A DNA stretch of 64,000 nucleotides. Origin: Oceanobacillus kimchii X50 (GTDB lineage Bacteria; Bacillota; Bacilli; Bacillales; Amphibacillaceae). The notes beneath the pieces are model-generated. The model saw only the letters and a list, made by a program, of their open reading frames with translations. It was not told the origin of the DNA and did not search any database. The position numbers and the translations under genes are program-made. Shown here in pieces: positions 18,201 through 26,705 of the stretch (position 1 is the stretch's first letter; each line of letters opens with the position of its first letter). Where the stretch lies: positions 3,000,592-3,064,591 of the forward strand of contig NZ_CM001792.1 in assembly GCF_000340475.1 (NCBI RefSeq), in the 5' to 3' direction.

Positions 18201-18238
18201 AAATACTACGGAAGACAATTAATCTCCCGTAGTATTTT
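18201..18238 (-). terminator. Terminator behind the pseudogene
   Basis: AAATACTACGG (18201-18211) pairs with CCGTAGTATTT (18227-18237). The sequence including the loop (GACAATTAA) is almost the same as the terminator at 38825-38861, so it was duplicated together with the gene it follows. Confidence 0.75.
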
Positions 18239-18253
18239 CCTCTATTAATCGTT

Positions 18254-18483
18254 AATAAAAACCCAAAAAAATCCATTGCAATACTTCTTTAAGTAAATAC
18301 TCTGTGTTACGATTCAACAAATCATATGCGTCACCGGAAATCAGCTCTTCATCTCGATGATATTCCAAGAGATTTTGTAAACTCTTGAAATGCTTCAACT
18401 ATTTATTGTTTGCCCGTTTTATTCATAACGAATAGTAAGTTCTTGATCTCCTATCACAGTTGAATCGAATACAGAAATCTAAT
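18254..18483 (-). pseudogene. Remnant of a secreted YdcF-like/FIMAH protein gene
   Basis: Minus-strand translation gives ISVFDSTVIGDQELTIRYE followed by a stop, then in another piece KHFKSLQNLLEYHRDEEL and ISGDAYDLLNRNTEYL. Both segments match the C-terminal part of the intact protein at 38903-40213 (FDSTIIGDQELTIHYE and NLLEYHRDKELISDYAYDFL). Relative to that gene there is a nonsense change right after the RYE codons and an internal deletion of about 165 bp near 18400. The upstream two thirds are gone: the remnant ends directly at the amidase stop codon, which marks a recombination junction. The matching terminator follows. Confidence 0.85.
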
Positions 18484-18486
18484 AAT

Positions 18487-19821
18487 CTATTTGATAAACT
18501 GTTCATATATTCTTCCCGTTTTAAAAAGAAGATCCTCCCTATAATAGCTTGTAATCATCTGAAAACCTAAAGAAACACCATCCTCTTTCATCCCAGAAGG
18601 CATTGTCAATGCAGGATGGCCCGTAAAATTAAATGGAGAAGTATTTCGAACCATATAGTCTCCAATTGCCTCATATTCTTTCCCGTTAAATACCTGTTCT
18701 TCATGAATATACGGAGGAAGAATTGGCATTGTCGGTGTTATCATGATATCTACTTCCTTTAGGAGACTATCCATTTTAAATTTCCATTCTTCTCTTGTCT
18801 TGAGAGCATTCAGATATTCAAATGCAAGTATGTTATTTCCTTTTTTAAAGGTTTGTACTAACCCTTCATTGTATGATTGTTTATGAAGTGTATACTTTTC
18901 ATTATGTCCAACCGTAATTTCTGAGGTTCCTATTGTTCTAGACAACTTTAACGAATCATTATTCAGAAAGGAGACGTCGACATTTTTAAGCTGAGCTCCT
19001 AACTTTACCAGATGATTTATCATCATTTCCATCATCAAATTCGTAGTATTATCATTAAATTCATTAAAATACACATTGGGAAGACCAATCTTTACATCGT
19101 TTAATCCGTTTTTATCATCAAATTTTCCGTATTTTGTTCCGGTGAGTGCCTCCATTAAATATTTTGTATCATCAATATTATTTGCAATAACTCCAATGTG
19201 ATCCAATGTCCATGAAAGAGGCATTACTCCTTTCATTCCTATCAACCCAGTTGTAGGCTTGACTCCTACAACTCCACAGCAAGCTGCCGGTACTCGTACT
19301 GATCCTGAGGTATCTGTTCCAATTGAACCGATGCTTAATTCTGCTGCAACAGATACGGCAGATCCGCTGCTTGATCCTCCTGCGGTTCTATTCTTATTCA
19401 GAGGATTAAGTACATTTCCGAAATGTTCGTTCTTAGAGGTAACATCTGCCGCATATTCAGACATGTTATTTTTCCCTAAGGTAATACAGCCTGATACCTC
19501 CAATACATTTACCACTTCTGCATTACTTTTGGCAATATTATTTTTATCAATTTTCGATCCATTTGTTGTAGGGAATCCCGCAATGTCAATCGCATCTTTA
19601 AATGAAGTTGGTATACCGTACAAATTCATTTTCTCTCTGTTTTTCCATGTTGCTTCAACTTTTTCAGCCTGCTCAAGAGCTCTTTCTTCCATTAAGGTAA
19701 TATAGGAATGAAGCGTCGTATCCATTTCTTTAATTCTCTTTAAGTAATTATTAGTGATTTCAATAGGAGAATATGTACGCCTTTTATATCCTTCTAAAAG
19801 CTCTTCTATAGAAAATCCCAT
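18487..19821 (-). CDS. Amidase signature family hydrolase
   Basis: A 444-residue amidase of the Ser-cisSer-Lys type (GatA/fatty-acid-amide-hydrolase superfamily). The catalytic Lys is in GIPTSFKDAIDIAG, the Gly/Ser-rich signature GGSSSGSAVSVAAELSIG carries the cis-Ser, and the nucleophile is in TDTSGSVRVPAACCG. The ATG at 19819-19821 follows AGAGGAG; an upstream in-frame start at 19857 lacks support. It hydrolyses an amide, but the substrate cannot be told. It is the distal gene on this strand of the catabolic region, but a long hairpin lies between it and the aldolase gene, so it may be a separate unit. Its stop abuts the pseudogene remnant. Confidence 0.88.
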   Translation of the reverse strand: MGFSIEELLEGYKRRTYSPIEITNNYLKRIKEMDTTLHSYITLMEERALEQAEKVEATWKNREKMNLYGIPTSFKDAIDIAGFPTTNGSKIDKNNIAKSNAEVVNVLEVSGCITLGKNNMSEYAADVTSKNEHFGNVLNPLNKNRTAGGSSSGSAVSVAAELSIGSIGTDTSGSVRVPAACCGVVGVKPTTGLIGMKGVMPLSWTLDHIGVIANNIDDTKYLMEALTGTKYGKFDDKNGLNDVKIGLPNVYFNEFNDNTTNLMMEMMINHLVKLGAQLKNVDVSFLNNDSLKLSRTIGTSEITVGHNEKYTLHKQSYNEGLVQTFKKGNNILAFEYLNALKTREEWKFKMDSLLKEVDIMITPTMPILPPYIHEEQVFNGKEYEAIGDYMVRNTSPFNFTGHPALTMPSGMKEDGVSLGFQMITSYYREDLLFKTGRIYEQFIK

Positions 19822-19888
19822 AGAAACTCTCCTCTCTAAAAAAATGTTCATTTTCAATCATCTATCTGTATCTCCTTTAAGCAAGAAG

Positions 19889-19959
19889 AAAGTACATCTC
19901 GAATTTTAGTACTCATACCAATGCTAATAGAACATTCATTGTGAGCCGAGATGTACTTT
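19889..19959 (-). terminator. Long inverted repeat between aldolase and amidase
   Basis: AAAGTACATCTCG (19889-19901) and CGAGATGTACTTT (19947-19959) are perfect 13-bp arms around a 45-base loop. It may terminate the aldolase transcript, though the loop is long and the T run short. A protein-binding site for the amidase gene is the alternative. Confidence 0.5.
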
Positions 19960-19976
19960 GTTTTTAAAACATTATC

Positions 19977-20729
19977 TTAGTTTTTAGAATTTGATACTAC
20001 TTCTTTTAAAGCATCTGTTATTATCTTATTCGTTACAACGGAAACATAGCTAGCTCCTTGATTAAAAGCTTTTACAGTTGAAGCTGTGTCAGATGCTACT
20101 AATCCCATCTTTATATCATGGTCTTTTGCTCTTTCAAACAGATTTGATATTATATCTTGTACCCCTGAATCATTAGGGTTATCATAGCCTAAATTAACAG
20201 CTAAATCTGTTGAACCAATAAAAGCTATATCAATTTCATTTACAGCGATGATTTCTTCAAAATTTTCTACAGCTTCCTTTGTCTCAATGTGTACAGATAT
20301 AAGATTATCTTTGTTTGCTTGATCTAAATAAGACCTTCCGCTTAATGTTCCATATTGTGCTGCTGGAATAGAGTAAGCAACTCCCCGCATTCCAATTGGA
20401 GGATACTTGGCTTTGGAAACAACTTCCTCTGCCTGCTCTCGATTATTGACCATTGGTACCTGGATGCCTTCCGCACCACTATCTAAAGCCTTTTGCACAG
20501 ATGAAGGATCGTAGGAAGTGCGTACTACTGGTGACATATTTGTTCGTTTCGCAGCACGTATCATATCTGTAATTTCAGATTGACTGAATGCCCCATGTTC
20601 GTTATCAATCACAACGAAGTCATACCCATTAAAGCCAAGCATTTCAACAAGTGAGGGATTATATGAGTTTACAAATCCCCCTAAGACTTTTTCATTGTTA
20701 AATATTCGTTGTTTTAGTTTTTTAGTCAT
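19977..20729 (-). CDS. HpcH/HpaI-family (class II) aldolase
   Basis: A 250-residue metal-dependent aldolase of the HpcH/HpaI (2-keto-3-deoxy-sugar acid/4-hydroxy-2-oxo acid) family. Landmarks are VIDNEHGAFS near residue 45, PVVRTSYDP near 70, GAEGIQVPMVNN near 88, GMRGVAYS and the metal ligands in VHIETKEAVEN and IAFIGSTDLAVNLG. Such enzymes split a hydroxy-oxo acid into pyruvate (or oxaloacetate) and an aldehyde; the aldehyde dehydrogenase further up the cluster could consume the second product. ATG start behind GGGAG, 7 bp from the alpha/beta hydrolase gene. Confidence 0.9.
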   Translation of the reverse strand: MTKKLKQRIFNNEKVLGGFVNSYNPSLVEMLGFNGYDFVVIDNEHGAFSQSEITDMIRAAKRTNMSPVVRTSYDPSSVQKALDSGAEGIQVPMVNNREQAEEVVSKAKYPPIGMRGVAYSIPAAQYGTLSGRSYLDQANKDNLISVHIETKEAVENFEEIIAVNEIDIAFIGSTDLAVNLGYDNPNDSGVQDIISNLFERAKDHDIKMGLVASDTASTVKAFNQGASYVSVVTNKIITDALKEVVSNSKN

Positions 20730-20735
20730 TTACTC

Positions 20736-21479
20736 TCATGCTCCCTTTAAGCTATTTTGCTGTAGCCACTCTTTTAATTTACGGGAAACTTCCATCGGAT
20801 TATCTAAGCTGCTCAAGTGTCCCGCATCTTTGACTATCGTCAGTTGAGAATTTGGAATTTCCCGAACCAGTTCATTGCTCATTTCAACAGGGCAAACACT
20901 ATCTTCCAGTCCAACCATGACGCTCACAGGACATTTAATCGAAGGCAGTATTTTAAACGCATCAGGACGATGCATCAATGCTGTCATCTGTCTTTCCATT
21001 GCCTCCGGTCCGACTTCCTCTGCCATATCTATTATCGTTTGACTAAGTGATGAGTTCTGACTAGACTGGCGTATTAATCCCGGCATTAAGTAGTCCTTTG
21101 TTATACTTGTAAACTTTCCTTCTTTGCTCATTTGAATGAACTTATTCCAAGCTTCAATTTGAGCACAAGTAGGAGACCTCGGATTCGTATCCAGCAAAGC
21201 TAGCTGTGTAACACGTTCAGGGGCTTGTCTCATAATTTCAATTGCAACGATCCCCCCCAATGATAATCCTGCAAGTGCAAAGGTTTCAGGAGCTTTATCC
21301 AAAACACTCAATGCCATATCTTCTATCGTATTGTCTTGAGTTAAATCCCCAACTTGAATAGCTGCTATATCTGCTAAATACGCTATCTGATGTTCCCATA
21401 ACTTTTCATTACAAAGTGTGCCAGGAAGTAATAGTAGTGGGATTTTATTGTTCTGCTTTAAATAACTTGCTTTTTCCAA
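20736..21479 (-). CDS. Alpha/beta hydrolase
   Basis: A 247-residue alpha/beta-fold hydrolase. The oxyanion strand LLLPGTLCNEKLWEHQ, nucleophile elbow GLSLGGIVA with Ser, a late Asp in VGLEDSVCP and catalytic His in KDAGHLSSLDNP form a complete triad. It resembles lactonase/esterase members such as 3-oxoadipate enol-lactonase, but the substrate is not assigned. The start is TTG at 21477-21479 behind AAGGGTGAG. It is coupled closely to the aldolase gene, so hydrolysis of an ester or lactone just before aldol cleavage is plausible. Confidence 0.87.
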   Translation of the reverse strand: MEKASYLKQNNKIPLLLLPGTLCNEKLWEHQIAYLADIAAIQVGDLTQDNTIEDMALSVLDKAPETFALAGLSLGGIVAIEIMRQAPERVTQLALLDTNPRSPTCAQIEAWNKFIQMSKEGKFTSITKDYLMPGLIRQSSQNSSLSQTIIDMAEEVGPEAMERQMTALMHRPDAFKILPSIKCPVSVMVGLEDSVCPVEMSNELVREIPNSQLTIVKDAGHLSSLDNPMEVSRKLKEWLQQNSLKGA

Positions 21480-21580
21480 GGATAACTCACCCTTAATAAA
21501 AATTTTCTAACTGTATCTATCTGAGTATAATAAGAATCGATTACTTACAGTTCATACTAGTAACATAGCTGCTCTTAGAT

Positions 21581-22195
21581 TTATTTTTCACCCATTTTTA
21601 ATTTTTTGGCCATTTCTTCTTCAAGCTGACTAAAGTTCTCTGGAGCTATCATTTTACCTTTATCATCTACACGGAAGTTATATTCTTCCCCTTTTTTCAC
21701 TACTTTTGGATCCCAAATTGGATCTGGACGATCGAATACTTCGTGCTGCTCTAAGATAGAGAATAACCAAGCATCTTCTTCCGCAATATTTTCAAAGCCT
21801 CTATACATATACGGAGGTAACGAAATCATATCCCAAGGCTTTAAGATTGTTTCGCCTTCAATTTCGTCTTCACTATTTCCCCAGTAGAATCTCCACTCAC
21901 CTGTTAGTACGAAGAATGTTTCAATATACTCATGCGTATGGAATGCAGGGCCGTTACCTTTAGGAGCCTTTACCATACCAATTTGAAAGCCATGTGGCTC
22001 TGTAATTACCGGATTATAATTTTCATTCTCACTTGCCGTATCACCAATCAACGCATAATTCAAACGGTTGTGTCCTGGAACAATACTGTCGATAAACATC
22101 AATGGAATTGCTTTATCCTTAATTTCATCAAAACGTACTGTCCAATCTCTTTCAATTATTTCCTTTGTGTAATTTGTCTTTTTAGTAGTTGTCAT
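21581..22195 (-). CDS. Cupin-domain protein of the catabolic cluster
   Basis: A 204-residue single-cupin protein. The metal motif is HTHEYIETFFVLTGEWRFYWG (His-x-His with a following Glu) and the second motif is WDMISLPPYMYRGFEN, where the usual final His is replaced by Tyr/Arg. It could be a dioxygenase, isomerase or ligand-binding protein; the altered second motif makes a standard three-His site doubtful. ATG behind AAGGAGG. The neighbouring HisD-family and aldolase genes suggest a role in handling an intermediate of the same pathway. Confidence 0.8.
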   Translation of the reverse strand: MTTTKKTNYTKEIIERDWTVRFDEIKDKAIPLMFIDSIVPGHNRLNYALIGDTASENENYNPVITEPHGFQIGMVKAPKGNGPAFHTHEYIETFFVLTGEWRFYWGNSEDEIEGETILKPWDMISLPPYMYRGFENIAEEDAWLFSILEQHEVFDRPDPIWDPKVVKKGEEYNFRVDDKGKMIAPENFSQLEEEMAKKLKMGEK

Positions 22196-22239
22196 TGTAA
22201 ATTCCTCCTTAGAATATGTGATAAAGCGATATTATTGTT

Positions 22240-23514
22240 TTATTTAGAAACCTCTGTCGGCGCTTTTCGTTTGAATGCAGACAAATGGTGTCCCTCTAAA
22301 CCTTCCATCTCTGACTGTCGACTCGCATGCGTTGCCAACGTGTTCACACCGGGTCCAGTAATCTCTTGAAATGTCGCTACTTTGACGTAACTTCCAACCC
22401 AAAGTCCGCCGGTATATCTACCACCACGGTTTGTCGGCAATGTATGGTTCGTACCCGATACCTTATCCGAGAAGACAACCGAACTATTCTCACCAATAAA
22501 TAGAGAACCGTAATTGTGAATCTGCTCTACCGCTTCTTCCGTCTCTTTTAAATGAAGGTGAAGATGCTCGCCTGCAAACTCATTACACACTTCAATTCCT
22601 TCTTGAATCGAATCGACTACAATAATTTCACCCATCTTATCCCAAGACTCATGAGCTGGAGAATTCTCATCAAACTGCTCTAGTAGTTTCTCTACTTCTA
22701 GCATCGTGTTTTCTCCTAATTCTTTGGAAGTGATAATTAAGATGGCTCTCGCATTCGGATCATGCTCTGCTTGTGCAAGTAAGTCTGCAGCAATAAGATC
22801 CGGTTTTGAGAATTCGTCAGCAAACACCACTACTTCACTTGGTCCTGCCACTAGGTCAATGCCCACTTCTCCGAATACTTGTCGTTTCGCTTCTGCAACG
22901 AAACGGTTACCTGGTCCGGAGATGACATCTACTTGTGGAACACTTTCTGATCCGTATGCCATTGCAGCTATTGCTTGAGCGCCACCAATCGCAAAGATCT
23001 CGGTAACTCCCGATTGCTTTAATCCGTAGATGATTGCTGGATGAATGCTGCCATTGTAATTTGCAGGACTACATGCAATGATACGCTTTACACCAGCTAC
23101 TTTTGCTGGGGCAGCTACCATTACTCCACTAGACAATAATGGGAATCTTCCGCCTGGAACATAGGTACCAACAGTTTCCACTGGGATTAACTTATGCCCC
23201 AAACGAATGCCATCTCCAAAATCTCTATCTAATGGAAGTAAGCAATCCAATTGCGCTTTCGCAAAGTTACTCACGCGCTCTACTACGTTATCTATTAAAC
23301 TCTTTTGTTCATCTGTTAAACTCGCAATCGCACTCTCGATTTCTTCTTCAGATAGACGAAGTGACGTACGATCGTTATTGCCAAACTTCTTCTCGTATTT
23401 ATGAATTGCCTCATCACCATTTAATTGGATATCTTTAATAACATCCTTTACCGTTTGTTCCGTTGCTACTGATGTTTCTGTTTTTATGTTCGTTGACTTT
23501 TTTATATACTCCAC
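22240..23514 (-). CDS. Histidinol dehydrogenase-family protein, catabolic paralogue
   Basis: A 424-residue zinc- and NAD-dependent alcohol dehydrogenase of the HisD fold. The full set of landmarks is present: PGGRFPLLSSGVMVAAPAKVAGV, GAQAIAAMAYGSESVPQVDVISGPGN, GPSEVVVFAD, LLAQAEHDPNA and GEHLHLHL, the last two supplying zinc ligands and base. No other histidine-biosynthesis gene is near, and the context is transport and oxidation. A catabolic role, as for the HisD-family enzyme HpsN that oxidises 2,3-dihydroxypropane-1-sulfonate, is therefore more likely than histidine synthesis. Start GTG behind GAGGAG. The substrate is unknown; a two-step oxidation of a primary alcohol to an acid is the expected chemistry. 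Confidence 0.85.
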   Translation of the reverse strand: MEYIKKSTNIKTETSVATEQTVKDVIKDIQLNGDEAIHKYEKKFGNNDRTSLRLSEEEIESAIASLTDEQKSLIDNVVERVSNFAKAQLDCLLPLDRDFGDGIRLGHKLIPVETVGTYVPGGRFPLLSSGVMVAAPAKVAGVKRIIACSPANYNGSIHPAIIYGLKQSGVTEIFAIGGAQAIAAMAYGSESVPQVDVISGPGNRFVAEAKRQVFGEVGIDLVAGPSEVVVFADEFSKPDLIAADLLAQAEHDPNARAILIITSKELGENTMLEVEKLLEQFDENSPAHESWDKMGEIIVVDSIQEGIEVCNEFAGEHLHLHLKETEEAVEQIHNYGSLFIGENSSVVFSDKVSGTNHTLPTNRGGRYTGGLWVGSYVKVATFQEITGPGVNTLATHASRQSEMEGLEGHHLSAFKRKAPTEVSK

Positions 23515-23570
23515 AAGTACATCTCCTCTTCACAACAATTTTTAAGTTAAACGATTGATAGCTAAACTAC

Positions 23571-24407
23571 TTATTTAATCGCACCTGCACTCATTCCTTT
23601 TACAAATTCCTTACGTACAATAAGCATAAAGATGATCGTAGGTATAACATAAATCACTCCCGCAGCTGCCATTTCATTCCAAACTACTCCGTTCTCACCA
23701 ATAAAGTAGGAAAGTGCTACTGGAAGTGTAATTGCTTCTCTACTTGTTAGAATTAACGCAAACATAAATTCATTCCATACGACTACAAAACAGAATACCG
23801 TCGCTGTAATGATTCCTGGCTTTGCAATTGGCAATACGATATTCCACAAGATTCGTAATCTACCAGCACCATCAATGGATCCAGCTTCCTCCATATCAAT
23901 AGGAATGCTATCCATAAATCCTTTAATCAACCAGATTGCATATGGAATCGTATGTCCTAAGTTGACGATAATTAGCGCAATCGTCGTATCCAATAGTCCC
24001 CAGTTACGGAACGCAGAGAAGAAAGGGATAACATTTACGATTAACGGGATAAACTGCGTTGCCAATATTGCAAACATTAATAATGCTTTACCCGGTATTT
24101 TATAACGAGATATGCTATATGCAGCTAACACACTTACCGGTAACGTGATAATTAGCGTAAAAATTACAACGATAATACTATTCATGTAATACTTGCCAAA
24201 ATTATTCTCCGTATTGAAGATCGCCCGGAAGTTATCCAGTGTCGGTTCAAATAGTAGACTAAGCGAATATACATCTTCTCCAGATTTAAACGACGTGATT
24301 AGAATCCAAAGTATTGGGAAAAAGAGAAAGGTAACAACCAACAAAACACCAAGTAACTCAGCAATTGAACTGAACATTTTTTTACGCTTTAAGCTATTCG
24401 CATTCAT
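23571..24407 (-). CDS. Sugar-type ABC transporter permease (MalG-like)
   Basis: Inner membrane permease of a CUT1-type importer, about 278 residues and six transmembrane helices. The EAA loop is EEAGSIDGAGRLRILWNIVLPIAKPGIIT. The TAATG overlap with the preceding permease gene favours the ATG at 24405-24407; a GTG nine bases upstream is also possible. It forms the membrane channel with the MalF-like partner. No ATPase is encoded here, so a shared ATPase such as MsmX is presumably used, as with many Bacillus sugar importers. Confidence 0.92.
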   Translation of the reverse strand: MNANSLKRKKMFSSIAELLGVLLVVTFLFFPILWILITSFKSGEDVYSLSLLFEPTLDNFRAIFNTENNFGKYYMNSIIVVIFTLIITLPVSVLAAYSISRYKIPGKALLMFAILATQFIPLIVNVIPFFSAFRNWGLLDTTIALIIVNLGHTIPYAIWLIKGFMDSIPIDMEEAGSIDGAGRLRILWNIVLPIAKPGIITATVFCFVVVWNEFMFALILTSREAITLPVALSYFIGENGVVWNEMAAAGVIYVIPTIIFMLIVRKEFVKGMSAGAIK

Positions 24408-25284
24408 TAGTTCCACTCATCTCCTTTCACCAATTTACGCATGTATACAAGCACAAATCCGATTGTGATAATAGCCAAGATGTATCCGAGTGCTGCCCCG
24501 TAACCCATATCAAAGTATCTAAACGATTGCGTGTACACGAGGAAGTTCAGTACTTCCGTTGAATTCCCTGGTCCACCGCTTGTTAGCGTTACGATTGGGT
24601 CAAATTGCTTCAAGGAGAACATCGTCATTAAAATCGTTGCGATGAGCACAATTGGTTGAATCATCGGTAATGTAATTCGGAAAAAGGTCTGAAAGCTATT
24701 TGCTCCATCCATTTTTGCTGCTTCATACACTTCCTTTGGCAGACCCATAATGCCACTGATAAACATCAATGACATAAATGGTAACCAGATCCAGACCACC
24801 ACAGAAATCAATGCAATCATCGCTGTTACTGTATTACCTAACCAAACCACATCTGCTAGAGGAGGAAAGAAGAAACCGACGATCGCAGAAAACACACCAT
24901 AGTCAGGGTTCAACATGAACCTCCACGAATACCCGACAAGAGCGGGACTTAAAGCAAATGGAATAATTAGTATTGCTCGTAAATAAGAAATATATGTTTT
25001 CTCCTTACTTAACAGTAGCGCTACCATGATCGCACAACTAATTGTCACAAGGACTGCCGCTACAGTAAATACCAACGTTACCCATGCACTATTCCAAAAA
25101 TTCGGGTCACTGAACGCTTTTACATAGTTATCAAATCCAATAAAAGCGCCCATTGTCAAACTTTCGGTAAGCTTCCATTCATGAAAACTTATCCAAAGCG
25201 ATCGAATTAATGGAAAAATAGTAATTACAGCCATAATAAGCAACGCAGGAGCTAGAAGAATATATTTGAAATATTTATTACCCA
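24407..25284 (-). CDS. Sugar-type ABC transporter permease (MalF-like)
   Basis: A CUT1 permease of about 292 residues, six transmembrane helices, with the EAA motif YEAAKMDGANSFQTFFRITLPMIQPIV. The ATG at 25282-25284 follows GGAGGAGAAAA; an upstream in-frame codon at 25309 adds residues without a binding site. It overlaps the MalG-like gene by one base. Together with the lipoprotein gene it makes a complete importer apart from the ATPase. Confidence 0.92.
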
Positions 25285-25338
25285 TTTTTCTCCTCCCACT
25301 AATACACACTCCGTATCAATTATCTCTAATGTGATTAC

Positions 25339-26631
25339 TTAATCCTCTAGTATTCTTTCAATCTCTTCCGCTGCCGCATCAAGCTCCGTTTTCGCGTCTT
25401 CACCTGTAGCAATATCCGATATTGCTCGGCTTAAGACCGTCGATACTTGTGGCCAATCTCGCAACGTAGGGAAGATTCTTGCATTTTCAAAACTATCTCC
25501 ACCTATATTAAAGAGGTTATCTCCAGCCTCGTTTAACTCCTCATCTCGCAAGTTTTCAAGCTGCACGATATCCGTTGAAAATTGATCCGCTGGCACTTTA
25601 TCCTCAAGCGAGTCCATGACAATACTCTTTTCATTTTCTGGTCTACTTAACCACTCGATGAACTTCCATGCCTCTTCCTTCTTTTTGGAGCTTTCCATCA
25701 TTGCAATTGGGAATGTGGAAATACTAGAAACCTGCTCTCCACCTTCCCATGTGGGAACGGTAGTAAAGCCGACATTGCCGCGAACTTCTTCAGCGGAGGA
25801 GTCACTCTCATTAAAATCAGAGTACACCCACCACCAGCCAATCCACATTGCTGATCGCCCTTGCTTAAAATGTGTTCGTGACTCTTGTTCATCAAAGGCA
25901 ACCGCACCTTTTGGAGCTAAGCCATCCTTTAATAACTCGATGTATTTTTCTGTTGCCTCGATACCTTCTGGACTGTTAAAAACTGGTTGGTTATTTTCGT
26001 CTAAGATTTCAGCACCATTTCCCCATAGGTACGTCGCCCAAATGGACAAGTTCTGTCCATTCTTACCAGCTTTATAATAAGGAGAAATTGCACTCATATC
26101 CGTCTCTTCGGTAATAATGTCACCAGCTGCTTCTAAGTCCTCCCATGTCTTAGGTGGGTCAATGCCCAAGTCTTCAAAAACATCTTTTCTATATAATAAA
26201 ATTTGTGCGTTCGCACGTAATGGAACGCTATAAATTTTATCTTCAAAAGTGGATAACTCCACAATTGAGTCCGGGAACCGATCAAAGAAGTCTGCATCTG
26301 CGTACTCATTCAATGGCTCTAGGAACGTAGATAATGAAGGCCCCATTACGTCCAAATGCGTCACTAAATCAAACGTTGGCTTTCCAGATATTCCCTCTGC
26401 TAAAATTCGATCTAGTAAACTATCATATGGTATTCCAATAAATTCTACTTCGATTCCAGTTTCCTCGGTGAACTCACTACTCCTAGCTTTCCATTGGTTA
26501 AACTGGCCGATGTTCCCCTCCGTAACCGCAATAGTTAATTTTTCTTCCTCACTTTCTGCATTGTTAAGCGAACAGGCAGCTAAGAGAGAAACCAAAGTAA
26601 GGAGAAGGATAAACAACATACGCTTCTTCAA
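25339..26631 (-). CDS. ABC transporter substrate-binding lipoprotein
   Basis: A 430-residue extracellular solute-binding protein (family 1, sugar type), anchored by lipid: the signal MKKRMLFILLLTLVSLLAAC ends in a lipobox with Cys20. The mature part has LTIAVTEGNIGQFNQW, DLVTHLDVMGP, and AMWIGWWWVYSDF features of this fold. I chose the TTG at 26629-26631 because GAGGTGA lies just upstream and it gives a proper lipoprotein signal; an in-frame ATG at 26661 adds ten residues that would misplace it. The ligand is unknown. Confidence 0.92.
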   Translation of the reverse strand: MKKRMLFILLLTLVSLLAACSLNNAESEEEKLTIAVTEGNIGQFNQWKARSSEFTEETGIEVEFIGIPYDSLLDRILAEGISGKPTFDLVTHLDVMGPSLSTFLEPLNEYADADFFDRFPDSIVELSTFEDKIYSVPLRANAQILLYRKDVFEDLGIDPPKTWEDLEAAGDIITEETDMSAISPYYKAGKNGQNLSIWATYLWGNGAEILDENNQPVFNSPEGIEATEKYIELLKDGLAPKGAVAFDEQESRTHFKQGRSAMWIGWWWVYSDFNESDSSAEEVRGNVGFTTVPTWEGGEQVSSISTFPIAMMESSKKKEEAWKFIEWLSRPENEKSIVMDSLEDKVPADQFSTDIVQLENLRDEELNEAGDNLFNIGGDSFENARIFPTLRDWPQVSTVLSRAISDIATGEDAKTELDAAAEEIERILED

Positions 26632-26705
26632 ACGAATCACCTCATCGTTTACATTTTTCAATATATTTAGTTATAAAACATATAGGAAACGTTATCGACA
26701 TCCGT

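Noticed and set aside
22240..23514. Histidine biosynthesis (hisD) as the role of the HisD-family gene
   Set aside because: No other his gene is near and the gene is embedded in a transport/oxidation operon; a catabolic role fits better.
26687..26700. cre-like AGGAAACGTTATCG before the binding-lipoprotein gene
   Set aside because: Three mismatches to the CcpA consensus at positions that matter; kept only as a note.
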